A DNA stretch of 64,000 nt from Candidatus Iainarchaeum sp. (GTDB taxonomy: Archaea; Iainarchaeota; Iainarchaeia; Iainarchaeales; UBA10219), in the NCBI GenBank assembly GCA_018304425.1, contig JAGVWE010000004.1, positions 123,181-187,180 on the forward strand, read 5' to 3'. Position 1 is the first letter of the stretch, and each line of letters begins with the position of its first letter. The notes beneath the pieces were generated by a model. That model was not told the DNA's origin and searched no databases. It saw only the letters and a program-made list of their open reading frames with translations. The translations under genes were made by a program, and so were the position numbers. Positions 12,278 through 20,797 of the stretch are shown here, one piece after another.

Positions 12278-13702
12278 CTAATTCAGGTTCAGCCCCAACA
12301 GCTTGAGTTCCGTCATCTCTTCCATGGCGTACTTGACGCCCTCGCGGCCGAAACCGCTGTCCTTGACCCCGCCATAGGGCATGTTGTCGACGCGGAAGCT
12401 TGACACTTCGTTGACTATCAAGCCGCCCACTTCGAGTTCTTCGAACGCCCGCCAAATCTTTTTCAAGTCGTTCGAAAACAGGCCGGCCTGCAAGCCGAAC
12501 CGCGAGCGGTTGACTTCCTTGAGCGCCCAGTCGAAGTCCTTGTAGGGGATGCAAATCACGAGGGGGCCGAAGGCCTCCATGCAGCCCAACCTGCACTTCT
12601 TTGGCACGCCGGTGAGCACGGTGGCCTCGAAAAAGCTTTCCCTCCGCTTGCCACCGCACAGGACTTTGGCGCCGCCAACCCGGGCTTCTTCCACCCATTC
12701 CTGCACGCGCTTCGCGTTCTCCTCGTCAATCATGCAACCCAACTGCGTGTCCGGCTTCAAGGGCTCGCCGACCTTCAACTCCCGTGCCTGCTTGACGAAC
12801 GGTTTCATGAACGCATCCCACACCCGTTCATGGACGAACAACCGCTGGATGGACACACAGCTCTGCCCGCTATAGTAGAACGCGCCCGTCACGCACTTCT
12901 TGACCGCAGCTTCCAGGTCCGCGTCCGGCTCCACGATGACGGCCGCGTCCCCGCCCAACTCCAATGCAACCTTTTTCTTGCCCGCGCGCTGCTTGATTTC
13001 CCATCCAACGACGTCACTGCCCGTGAAGCTCACCATCTTCACGCGCGGGTCCTCGACGAGCGGCCCAGCCAACTTGGACGAGCAGGGCACGACGTTGAAC
13101 GCCCCCGTCGGTACCCCAGCCGCTTCCACGACTTCCGCCAGCTTCAAGGCGCTCAACGGCGTCTTGCTGGCCGGCTTCAACACCAGGGTGTTCCCGGACG
13201 CGAGCACCGGGGCAACCTTGTGGGCCACCAGGTTCAAGGGAAAGTTGAAGGGCGTTATCCCGGCAACCACTCCAATCGGAAAACGCTTGGCGATGCCCAC
13301 CCGCTTGCCGGCTGCTTTCGTGACGTCCAAGGGCACGAGTTCCCCGGACAACCGGTGGGCTTCCTCGGCCGCGAACTGGAACGTGGAGATGGCGCGCTCG
13401 ACCTCGATGTCCGCGTACACCCAGGGCTTGCCGGCTTCGAGGCAAAGCGTCTTCGTCAATTCCTCGCGGCGTTCAACCAGGCCGTCCGCGATTTTCTTGC
13501 ACCACTCAGCCCGCTCCCAGGCCAGGCTCTTCCGCGTCACCTGGAAGGCTTTGTCCGCAGCCGCCAACGCGTCCTGGATGTCCTTTTCCTGGGCCAAGTG
13601 CACGCGCGCGAACGCCTTGCCGTCAAACGGGTAAACCACGTCCAAGAACTTGCCCGACTCCCGCCACTGGCCGCCGACGAAGAACTTATAGGTCTTAACC
13701 AT
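12278..13702 (-). CDS. NAD(P)-dependent aldehyde dehydrogenase
   Basis: FPIGVVAGITPFNFPLNLVAHKVAPVLASGNTLVLKPASKTP; VALELGGDAAVIV; YYSGQSC active-site Cys. Confidence 0.93.
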   Translation of the reverse strand: MVKTYKFFVGGQWRESGKFLDVVYPFDGKAFARVHLAQEKDIQDALAAADKAFQVTRKSLAWERAEWCKKIADGLVERREELTKTLCLEAGKPWVYADIEVERAISTFQFAAEEAHRLSGELVPLDVTKAAGKRVGIAKRFPIGVVAGITPFNFPLNLVAHKVAPVLASGNTLVLKPASKTPLSALKLAEVVEAAGVPTGAFNVVPCSSKLAGPLVEDPRVKMVSFTGSDVVGWEIKQRAGKKKVALELGGDAAVIVEPDADLEAAVKKCVTGAFYYSGQSCVSIQRLFVHERVWDAFMKPFVKQARELKVGEPLKPDTQLGCMIDEENAKRVQEWVEEARVGGAKVLCGGKRRESFFEATVLTGVPKKCRLGCMEAFGPLVICIPYKDFDWALKEVNRSRFGLQAGLFSNDLKKIWRAFEELEVGGLIVNEVSSFRVDNMPYGGVKDSGFGREGVKYAMEEMTELKLLGLNLN

Positions 13703-13755
13703 GCAGGTCTCCCCTATCTACTTGCAGGCTATATCTTCTTATTTATTGGCGAAAA

Positions 13756-14148
13756 CTAGAACGTCTGGCTTCCCGCCAAGTCAACGAATTCGAGTTTGAT
13801 TTCCAGGCCGCCCGCGGCCGTGCCCTTGACGAGGGTGCCGTTGAAGGAGTTCATGCCCTGCTTGCAGAGGATGTGCAGGTCGCCTTGGAGGCCTTGTTTG
13901 GTGCGGACAAACCTTCCCGAGGCCGCGGCAAGGGGAACGTCCTTGATTTCTTTGACCACGTACTTGCCTTGGCTGAACCCGTTCATCACGCCTTCCCGCA
14001 CGTTGCCCGCACAACTCACAATCTTTCCCTCGCCGATGCGCGCGTCGGTCATGGCTTTTTCCAGGCAGGCCAGGATGTTGTCGGCCTCGTCCAATTGGAG
14101 GGTTAAACACCGCTTTTGGCCGCCCTTGAAGTAACAGGATGCTGGCAT
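13756..14148 (-). CDS. PPC/DUF296-type domain protein
   Basis: DEADNILACLEKAMTDARIGEGKIVSCAGNVREGVMNGF...LQGDLHILCKQGMNSFNGTLVKG. Confidence 0.6.
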   Translation of the reverse strand: MPASCYFKGGQKRCLTLQLDEADNILACLEKAMTDARIGEGKIVSCAGNVREGVMNGFSQGKYVVKEIKDVPLAAASGRFVRTKQGLQGDLHILCKQGMNSFNGTLVKGTAAGGLEIKLEFVDLAGSQTF

Positions 14149-14262
14149 TCATACAGCCAACGCCTTCCCGGTTATTGAGCCTTGACTGTTCGGAAACCTA
14201 AACGGAAACCAGGCAAAAATAAAAGAAAAAAAGGAGGAAGGGGCGAAAAGCCCCCTTCGTCC

Positions 14263-15879
14263 TCACGCAGCGGTGTCGACGCAGACCTTCGCGAAGAGGT
14301 CGGCGCCCCCGCCCTGCCAACTCCCGTTCGCGCAGACCTCGGCCTTCCGGCTCTCGTCATAGCACCGGAATTCTCCTTCCTTGCACTCCTTCTCGCCCGT
14401 GAAGGCGCTCACCACGGCCTGGACGATGTTGCGCCTCCCGCACCCCATCTCAAACTCTTTGGGGTCCTGGCTGCGCACCATCTCCCCGGCGCGGCAGTAG
14501 ACCACGGTCCGCTCCTCGGGGTAGCACTTGTACCAGCCTTCCCGGCACGGTTCCCCGAATTTTTCGACGGGCCTCGTGGGCTCCATGGGTTTCATGGGCT
14601 CGGTTCGGGGCATGGGGGTGCCCTTGCCTTCCCCGCCGCTCGACGTTCCAGCCGTCGTTGGCTGGACCGGCATGGGCCTGGGCGGCACCTTTACGCCGGA
14701 GCAGTAGGGGGGCTGCTCGAACACCGGGTTCCAGTTGCCGCCGCTGCAGACCATGACCTTCACGGCGCCGTCATCGCATTCGCCGCGCGTGGGCGGCACG
14801 TAGCCTCTGCACTCCCGAACGCAGTACTCGAGTTTCTCCGGGTATTTGCCGTACTCGCGCCTGCACTTGTCCTTGCAGTCATCGGGCGGCAGCTCGATCG
14901 GTGTTTGTCTCGCCCACTGGCACTGGTTCTTCACGCAGCCGCAGCCCAGGCCGTAGTTGCCCGCGTTGTAGCATTGCCTGGCTTCGCAGGTCGTGGCCCT
15001 GCTTTCTTCTGACCGGCTCTGGCACAACTGGCCCGAGCAGCCTCCGCTCGTGCAGTCCGCGTCGGTCTCGCACTTGCCATAGGTCGAGGAACCGCAGAAC
15101 GCGTCGTTGTCCCCGTCGTCTCGGGCTTCGCATTCCTCGCGGAGGCAGCGCGCGAAAACCGCTTCGTTGATGCCGACGGTTTTCGCATTGGCGACCGTGG
15201 CCGAAACGGTTATCCAGGCCTTTTGCCTGCACCGTTCCTCGCACGAGCTGCCCGTGTCACTGCGCGTCTCACAGCGTTTCCTGTAACAGTCCTGATAGCC
15301 ATTGGGGCCCTCGCTGAGGTAGCACTGGTCCTTGCACGAAATCTCTTGGCCCTCGCACTTGGCTTGTATGCAGAGCCGCGCCTGGTATTCGTCTTTGAAC
15401 TCGCGCTCACAGTAGCCAGCACAACTCTCTATGGGCGCCGGGTCGACGCGTGGCGCGCAGTATTTCGCGTAGTAGTCGGAGGCCGTGTCATACTTCTGGT
15501 ACTCGCCGTTCTGGCACACCGTGACACTGTACTGGTCGCACGTGTATGTGCCTTCCCTGCACGTTACCCGGCGCGTCTGACAATACTTTATGTAGTAATC
15601 AGAGTCGGTGCCGAATTTCTGGTATTCGCCGTTCAGGCAGACCGTGACACTGTACTGGTCGCACGTGTATGTGCCTTCCCCGCACGTTGTCTGTGCACCA
15701 CAATATTTTCTGTAATAGTCTGATGCCGTGTCATACTTCACGTACTCGCCGTTCTGGCAGACCGCTACGCTGCCCTCGTAACAATTGTAGCTGCCTTCCG
15801 CACAGCGCGTGCCTACATCTTGTGCCGTAACGGTTCCTGCAAGCAGCAACAGGAAACCAACCAGCAAAACTCCCTTCAT
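14263..15879 (-). CDS. Secreted Cys-rich repeat protein
   Basis: Signal peptide MKGVLLVGFLLLLAGTVTAQ; three near-identical C-EGxYxCxxxSVxVCxNGEYxKYDTASDYYxKYC repeats plus two diverged C-terminal copies. Confidence 0.8.
   Translation of the reverse strand: MKGVLLVGFLLLLAGTVTAQDVGTRCAEGSYNCYEGSVAVCQNGEYVKYDTASDYYRKYCGAQTTCGEGTYTCDQYSVTVCLNGEYQKFGTDSDYYIKYCQTRRVTCREGTYTCDQYSVTVCQNGEYQKYDTASDYYAKYCAPRVDPAPIESCAGYCEREFKDEYQARLCIQAKCEGQEISCKDQCYLSEGPNGYQDCYRKRCETRSDTGSSCEERCRQKAWITVSATVANAKTVGINEAVFARCLREECEARDDGDNDAFCGSSTYGKCETDADCTSGGCSGQLCQSRSEESRATTCEARQCYNAGNYGLGCGCVKNQCQWARQTPIELPPDDCKDKCRREYGKYPEKLEYCVRECRGYVPPTRGECDDGAVKVMVCSGGNWNPVFEQPPYCSGVKVPPRPMPVQPTTAGTSSGGEGKGTPMPRTEPMKPMEPTRPVEKFGEPCREGWYKCYPEERTVVYCRAGEMVRSQDPKEFEMGCGRRNIVQAVVSAFTGEKECKEGEFRCYDESRKAEVCANGSWQGGGADLFAKVCVDTAA
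15450..15808 (-). repeat. Three ~120-nt tandem coding repeats
   Basis: Shared block caccgtgacactgtactggtcgcacgtgtatgtgccttcc and related blocks spaced ~120 nt. Confidence 0.85.
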
Positions 15880-15955
15880 TTCCCCGCCTCCCTGGCTAAA
15901 AGCCGTTTTAACCAGCGCCAATGTTTTTTTAAACCCGTTTTCGCACCGTTTCCGT

Positions 15956-16408
15956 ATGCCTGCCAAAAGGGCCGCGGAGGAAGAGGCTTTCTGTGAAAGC
16001 CTTGCCTCCAAACCCGGGTGGAAGAAGGACTGGGCGGGAAACCTTTTCGTCGTCCACGAGCACCATGCTTCGCGCCTGCACTGGGACTTTCGCCTGGAAC
16101 TCGGCGGCGTCTTGAAGTCCTGGGCCGTGCCCAAGGAGCCCTCCACCGACCCCGCAACCAAGCGCCTGGCGGTTGAAACCGAGGACCACCCGCTGGCCTA
16201 CGCGCGCTTCGAGGGCAACATCCCGGAAGGCAACTACGGTGCCGGCAACGTGAAAATCTGGGACACCGGCAGCTTTGAATTGGCCGAGCGCTCGGACAAA
16301 AAAATTGCGGTTGACTTGAAAGGCAAAAAACTGAAAGGCAAGTTTTTCCTCGTGAAATTCGACCGCGCGGGGCCCAAGAACTGGCTGTTCTTCAAGGGAA
16401 AAGAGTGA
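15956..16408 (+). CDS. Stand-alone LigD-type 3'-phosphoesterase domain protein
   Basis: FVVHEHHASRLHWDFRLELGGVLKSWAVPKEPSTDP..RLAVETEDHPLAYARFEGNIPEGNYGAG..IWDTG. Confidence 0.92.
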   Translation: MPAKRAAEEEAFCESLASKPGWKKDWAGNLFVVHEHHASRLHWDFRLELGGVLKSWAVPKEPSTDPATKRLAVETEDHPLAYARFEGNIPEGNYGAGNVKIWDTGSFELAERSDKKIAVDLKGKKLKGKFFLVKFDRAGPKNWLFFKGKE

Positions 16409-16413
16409 GCCCC

Positions 16414-16752
16414 TTATCCAATGATTAGCTCGATTTTTTTCTTGGACTCCGGCACCAGCCTTACTTTTGAGCCTTGTTTGAGTTCACAGTATTCTGCAAG
16501 GTCTTTGGGAAGGGTTATTGCAAGCGACCGCCCGGCTGAAATTACGGGTCGGCGAAACGAAAATTTTTGGTTTATCAAGTCGCTCAACTCCTGCATTTGC
16601 TTGCCCGTAGCAAATTCTTCTCCGCATTTGCGGCACTTATAGTAGGGGGATCCCTTTATCGTTATTTTTTCATCCGCCAGTTTCAGGTCTCTAACCCGAA
16701 GCTTGGCCATGCCCCCACACAAGTGGCAAGTTATTTTACTGTTTTCCGCCAT
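16414..16752 (-). CDS. YgiT-type zinc ribbon + SpoVT/AbrB domain protein (antitoxin-like)
   Basis: CHLCGG...YYKCRKCGEEF then RPVISAGRSLAITLPKDLAEYCELKQGSKVRLVPESKKKIELI. Confidence 0.8.
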   Translation of the reverse strand: MAENSKITCHLCGGMAKLRVRDLKLADEKITIKGSPYYKCRKCGEEFATGKQMQELSDLINQKFSFRRPVISAGRSLAITLPKDLAEYCELKQGSKVRLVPESKKKIELIIG

Positions 16753-17003
16753 TTATTCACCTCGTTCTCATTTGATTCCCACAGGGTAAGTACATGGACA
16801 AGATTTTTTCTTTCAACCTTTACAACCGTCAGAAAACAATTCAGCACTTTGAATATTGTTTTGAATTTGTCTTTTCCGGGTTCCCGCAATCGCACCTTTT
16901 GTCTGACTACTTCCATTTCAATGTCGCCATAGTTTATACCATATTTGGCTGCCTTCTCCGCGAATCTGAGCTGTGCATGGGCCGTCCAGCACACCGTTTG
17001 CAT
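16731..17003 (-). CDS. DUF4258-like small protein (toxin-like partner)
   Basis: WTAHAQLRFAEKAAKYGINYGDIEMEVV...KYK-like core...HVLTLW; 22-nt overlap with the AbrB-fusion gene. Confidence 0.65.
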   Translation of the reverse strand: MQTVCWTAHAQLRFAEKAAKYGINYGDIEMEVVRQKVRLREPGKDKFKTIFKVLNCFLTVVKVERKNLVHVLTLWESNENEVNKWRKTVK

Positions 17004-17056
17004 ACTAATCTATTGGCTGGCCAAGTATATAATCATTACCTTTCACTAATCAGGTA

Positions 17057-17110
17057 AGTCCGGAAAAAGCCGGGCCCAGGCACTGGCTGTTTTTCAAGGG
17101 AAAGGAATAG
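17057..17110 (+). pseudogene. Orphan 3' end of a second LigD-PE gene
   Basis: gggcccaggcactggctgtttttcaagggaaaggaatag matches gggcccaagaactggctgttcttcaagggaaaagagtga at 16370-16408; encodes KPGPRHWLFFKGKE* vs AGPKNWLFFKGKE*. Confidence 0.7.
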
Positions 17111-17155
17111 TCGTCCTTGGCAATTACGTTTATATAGTGGTTCAGCAACCCTTGT

Positions 17156-18037
17156 TTGGGTGTCCCTCTGCCTTCGAGGAGAATTTCACGCGCGGAAAGA
17201 AGAAAGCTTAGCAAGGCAAGCCGCACGCGCCTTGCGCCTTATTATCGAGGCACTAGGAAACCTTTACCTCCAATGGTGGGAAAGCTTTACCGGCTGCTTT
17301 CTAGGATGTATGGGGTGCCTGTGCGGGAATTGACTCCCGCTTATAGAGGTCAAAACGCCAAGCACCCGATGGTCGTGGCCGAATATGATCCAAAAAGACA
17401 CGAGCTGCGCGGCGATATCGAACAGCCACATGTTTATGAGCATGAATTATTTCACAGCTTGCAATTCTTACTTTTGCCAAGCCACATGACGCTGGGTGCC
17501 GCCACCCCTTCACGCTTTCGGCTCTCCAAACTTCGCTCGTCCAAACAAGCAGAACACGAGAATCGATCTAGGGACGCACGAGCATTAGAATTCCAAGAAA
17601 TTGGTGCAAGTTCGCAGGACGCACCACTTAGTAGGGCAATGCCTTACCTTCCTATTCTGAGACCTAAAACTATGCTTGTTTCTGCCGCCTTGCCGCTCGT
17701 TTTTGCTTTTTTAGGGACCCCCGCCTGGGTCGCACTGTCTTCTCTAGCAGGCGGCGCTCTTGTTTCAACTGCGAGCCTTTACCGTCGCTTCAAATGGTTT
17801 AACCAGTATTTTGGACGTCATGGCCCTGAGTCCCTTTTATTGATATATGCCGACCCCCCAAAAAACGTAAGCCCGCGCCTCTTGCAGCTTAAGGAAGATG
17901 AATTCATTGCAAGAGGCTTCTTGAGTTCCAATGGGGGCCTTACAAAGGCCGGCATGGGGCACATTCGCTTTCTCGTTCCGCGCACGGAGTTAATCCGTAG
18001 GTTAAAGGCCGCAAACCGAGCAATTTCAGGCAAGTAA
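17156..18037 (+). CDS. Putative membrane-associated HExxH metallopeptidase
   Basis: PHVYEHELFHSLQF (HELFH) upstream of a hydrophobic segment LVSAALPLVFAFLGTPAWVALSSLAGGALVS; lower GC than neighbours. Confidence 0.55.
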   Translation: MGVPLPSRRISRAERRKLSKASRTRLAPYYRGTRKPLPPMVGKLYRLLSRMYGVPVRELTPAYRGQNAKHPMVVAEYDPKRHELRGDIEQPHVYEHELFHSLQFLLLPSHMTLGAATPSRFRLSKLRSSKQAEHENRSRDARALEFQEIGASSQDAPLSRAMPYLPILRPKTMLVSAALPLVFAFLGTPAWVALSSLAGGALVSTASLYRRFKWFNQYFGRHGPESLLLIYADPPKNVSPRLLQLKEDEFIARGFLSSNGGLTKAGMGHIRFLVPRTELIRRLKAANRAISGK

Positions 18038-18051
18038 TGAATGCCGTCAAC

Positions 18052-18471
18052 TCAGCTGAACGACTTCCCGCACCCGCATCCGCCGTGCACGTTCGGGTTT
18101 TGCACGGCGAAACCGCTGCCTTGGAGGCTCTCCAGGTATTCGAGGACCGAGCCCTGCAGCATGGCCCAGCTCTCTTGGTCCACGCAGACCTTGGCCCCGT
18201 TCTTTTCAATGACCAAGTCGTTGGCTTCGGCTTTCTTCTCGAACCACAAGCCGTACGTGAACCCCGAGCAACCGCCCGGCATGATTTTCACGCGCAACAG
18301 CCAGCCCTCCTTGTCCTCCTTCTTGGCGAATTCCAGGATTTTTTTCGCGGCGTTGGAGGTTACTTCCAGCACGCCCTCGGCCTTGGTCTCGCTTTTCTCC
18401 GCGGCAGCGTTGCCGACGCTGGCACACGAGCTATCGATATGATGACCTGATGGCATTCCCATGTCGTTCAT
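18052..18471 (-). CDS. A-type Fe-S carrier (IscA/ErpA/HesB family)
   Basis: RVKIMPGGCSGFTYGLWFEKK...NPNVHGGCGCGKSFS (three conserved Cys). Confidence 0.92.
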   Translation of the reverse strand: MNDMGMPSGHHIDSSCASVGNAAAEKSETKAEGVLEVTSNAAKKILEFAKKEDKEGWLLRVKIMPGGCSGFTYGLWFEKKAEANDLVIEKNGAKVCVDQESWAMLQGSVLEYLESLQGSGFAVQNPNVHGGCGCGKSFS

Positions 18472-18525
18472 CCTCCCCAGGATTGGTTACACACTTCATG
18501 CAGCCAATCCTTTAAAACCCTTGTC

Positions 18526-19116
18526 CTAGGCTCCCGGCAGCAACCCGCTGCCGAGGGTCAGGGCCGCCACGCAGTTCCCCATCAGGGGAAGGCCGGGCAG
18601 CATGGCCTCGATTTGTTGACGGGCCGCCTCGTCAAAGTCGCCTTCCAGGACCCGGGCCTTTCCCGTCTGCAGGTTGGCTTCCACGACCACTTTCTGGCCT
18701 TGCACTTGTTGTAAGAGTTCGGGGTAGGGGCAGGAGGGGCTGAGCCGCACTTCGTACTCGATGCGGTAAACGCTTTCGGCTTGCCGCGTAGTGCGGTCAT
18801 CTACTCGTGGGTCACAGGCCTTGGATGCGGCCACGATGGCCTGGGCCTTCGCGGGATCGGTTTCGAGTTTCACGTCCTTGACGAAGCTCTTTGCCAGTTC
18901 CGCCACCCGCAAATACTCTTCCTCGGAACAGTTGCGGGTCTTGTCGAACGCGTTCGCTAACGTCGCCAGCGCCTCGCCTTCCACGGTCTGCTGCCGGGCC
19001 AGCGCCTCGGCCTTGGCTTCCGGGGTTTTCGGCTTGGGTTTGAGGAAGTCAAGTGCCTCCGTGCAGCCCGCCAACAACACGACCACTAATACCAGTGCAA
19101 CGCCCCCCGCCTTCAT
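18526..19116 (-). CDS. Predicted lipoprotein
   Basis: MKAGGVALVLVVVLLAGCTEALDF lipobox; longer ORF start at 19410 overlaps the Rieske gene and is rejected. Confidence 0.65.
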   Translation of the reverse strand: MKAGGVALVLVVVLLAGCTEALDFLKPKPKTPEAKAEALARQQTVEGEALATLANAFDKTRNCSEEEYLRVAELAKSFVKDVKLETDPAKAQAIVAASKACDPRVDDRTTRQAESVYRIEYEVRLSPSCPYPELLQQVQGQKVVVEANLQTGKARVLEGDFDEAARQQIEAMLPGLPLMGNCVAALTLGSGLLPGA

Positions 19117-19442
19117 GCTTCCACCCATACCTTGTCGCCCTCGACTTTCACGTTGTACTTGGGCACGCTCACGCTCTTCACCACGGCCGAAACCCCCGTG
19201 GTCACGTCGAACTTCCAGCCATGCCAGGGGCAGGTGACCACGCAACCGTCCAGCACGCCGTCTCCGAGCGGTCCGCCCTTGTGGGGGCAGGTATTGGCAA
19301 TCGCGTGGTATTGTCCGTCCACCAAAAAGACGGCCACATCCTCGCCGTTGACGCTCACGACCTTGGCCGCGCCTTCCCTGATTTCGTCCACGCGGGCCAC
19401 TTCCTGCCATGCCATGTCATCCCCCCAAGCTTTTGCCTGCAT
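19113..19442 (-). CDS. Rieske [2Fe-2S] ferredoxin
   Basis: CPHKGGPLGDGVLDGCVVTCPWHGWKFDV (CxH...CxxH). Confidence 0.95.
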   Translation of the reverse strand: MQAKAWGDDMAWQEVARVDEIREGAAKVVSVNGEDVAVFLVDGQYHAIANTCPHKGGPLGDGVLDGCVVTCPWHGWKFDVTTGVSAVVKSVSVPKYNVKVEGDKVWVEA

Positions 19443-19451
19443 ACCCTTTTC

Positions 19452-19757
19452 TTACGCAATTATTTTAATTGCCTTCTTCTCGGGCACCAGGGTTACTCTC
19501 CCGTCCTTTTTGAGGCCATACTCCTGGGCAAGCGCCTTGGGGATGCGCAGGGCCAGGCTTTCCCCCCACTGGCTGATTTTCGCCGTGTAGCGCTTCATTT
19601 CCCGGTATTCCTTGGCGACCGCGTGCAGTTGGCTCATGTTCACGATTTCCTCGCCACAGGAACCACACTTGAAGTAGGCATAGCCTATTCCTTCCGGGGT
19701 CTTGTCCCGCCCTTCCGCCATCTTCTTTCCGCATTGTGGGCAATTCATTTCCTTCAC
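19452..19757 (-). CDS. Zinc ribbon + SpoVT/AbrB domain protein (paralogue of 16414-16752)
   Basis: CPQCGKKM...YFKCGSCGEEI then YTAKISQWGESLALRIPKALAQEYGLKKDGRVTLVPEKKAIKII. Confidence 0.8.
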   Translation of the reverse strand: MKEMNCPQCGKKMAEGRDKTPEGIGYAYFKCGSCGEEIVNMSQLHAVAKEYREMKRYTAKISQWGESLALRIPKALAQEYGLKKDGRVTLVPEKKAIKIIA

Positions 19758-19987
19758 CGCCTGTTTTTTTCGATTGTAACTATCCGAATGGTGTGGCCGA
19801 CGATTTCATCCACGCAGGACGCCGTGAACTCCCTGAAGCGCTTCACGAATTTCACGCGGTCCTTGCCGAAGCGCACCATGCGGCCGGTTTCGATGGTGGC
19901 CTCGATGAGGCCTGGATGTACTTGCCGCTGTAGCGCCCGCAGGAACGCGTGCCGTTTCAGGAGGACTTCATAGTTGCCCTTGCGCAA
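19754..19987 (-). CDS. DUF4258-like small protein (toxin-like partner)
   Basis: KRHAFLRALQRQVHPGLIEATIETGRMVRFGKDRVKFVKRF...IRIVTIEKNRR; ATGA 4-nt overlap with the downstream AbrB-fusion gene. Confidence 0.65.
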   Translation of the reverse strand: MRKGNYEVLLKRHAFLRALQRQVHPGLIEATIETGRMVRFGKDRVKFVKRFREFTASCVDEIVGHTIRIVTIEKNRR

Positions 19988-20109
19988 GGCACCACACCCC
20001 TATTACACCATATGAGATATATAAAGATATCTTTTAATATCTATCCGTGCTGGCCATGTGGAACAGGCGCTTTACGGGTTTAAATTCCTTTTCCTGGCCA
20101 GGTATCCAT

Positions 20110-20787
20110 ATGGTGTCGGGGACCCAGAGAGCGCTGCTCCTCCTCAGCGGCGGCATCGACAGTCCGGTCGCGGGATGGCTGGCCCGGCAGCGCGGCGTCC
20201 ACGTGGACTGCATCCACTTCGCCAACGAGGTCTTCGCCGGCAACGAACCGGAATACAAGTCGCGTCTGCTCGCCAAAAAACTGGGCTTTGGGCAATTCTA
20301 TTTCGTGGACATCAGTTCCCTGCTCGCCAGGCTCGCCGGCCACGGCAACCGGAAATACTATTTCGTCTTGATGAAGCGCGCCATGATGAAAATCGCGGAA
20401 CAAGTCGCGTTGCGCCACGGCTACGACTTCCTGGTCACGGGGGAGAGCCTGGGCCAGGTCAGCAGCCAGACCCTGAAAAACCTGGCCGTCATCGACAAGT
20501 CCACGCGCATCAAAATCGTGCGGCCGCTGCTCTGCCTCGACAAGGTGGAAATCATTCATTTGGCGGAAAAAATCGGTTCCTTCGACTTGTCCAAGGGAAA
20601 AGAGCACTGTGACGCGCTGGCCACGGGCAAGCCGTCCACGCAGGCCGATGAAGACCTGGTCCTCCAAGACGAGGCCCTGGTCCAACTGGACAAGCTCGTG
20701 GCTGAGGCCGTGCAACAAGTCGTGCAAGAACCCGTGGCCTCGATGAAGGAACCGGAAGCCCCCAGGCACTTGAAGGGCGTGTGCTAA
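20110..20787 (+). CDS. ThiI-like PP-loop sulfurtransferase/ATPase without THUMP domain
   Basis: RALLLLSGGIDSPVAGWLARQRGVHVDCIHF; TGESLGQVSSQTLKNLAVID; ORF can extend to 20047. Confidence 0.85.
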   Translation: MVSGTQRALLLLSGGIDSPVAGWLARQRGVHVDCIHFANEVFAGNEPEYKSRLLAKKLGFGQFYFVDISSLLARLAGHGNRKYYFVLMKRAMMKIAEQVALRHGYDFLVTGESLGQVSSQTLKNLAVIDKSTRIKIVRPLLCLDKVEIIHLAEKIGSFDLSKGKEHCDALATGKPSTQADEDLVLQDEALVQLDKLVAEAVQQVVQEPVASMKEPEAPRHLKGVC

Positions 20788-20797
20788 ACTGGAACGG

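Noticed and set aside
12830-13759. 309-aa plus-strand ORF opposite the aldehyde dehydrogenase
   Set aside because: Antisense artefact in GC-rich DNA
15450-15808. Regularly spaced repeats suggestive of a CRISPR array
   Set aside because: Repeats are ~120 nt apart, in-frame coding, and the 'spacers' encode the same protein module; no cas genes in the window
14263-16161. 632-aa version of the Cys-rich protein starting at 16161
   Set aside because: The extension runs antisense through the LigD-PE gene; the signal-peptide Met at 15879 is the convincing start
18526-19410. 294-aa version of the lipoprotein starting at 19410
   Set aside because: The N-terminal part is out-of-frame shadow of the Rieske gene; the lipobox start at 19116 is preferred
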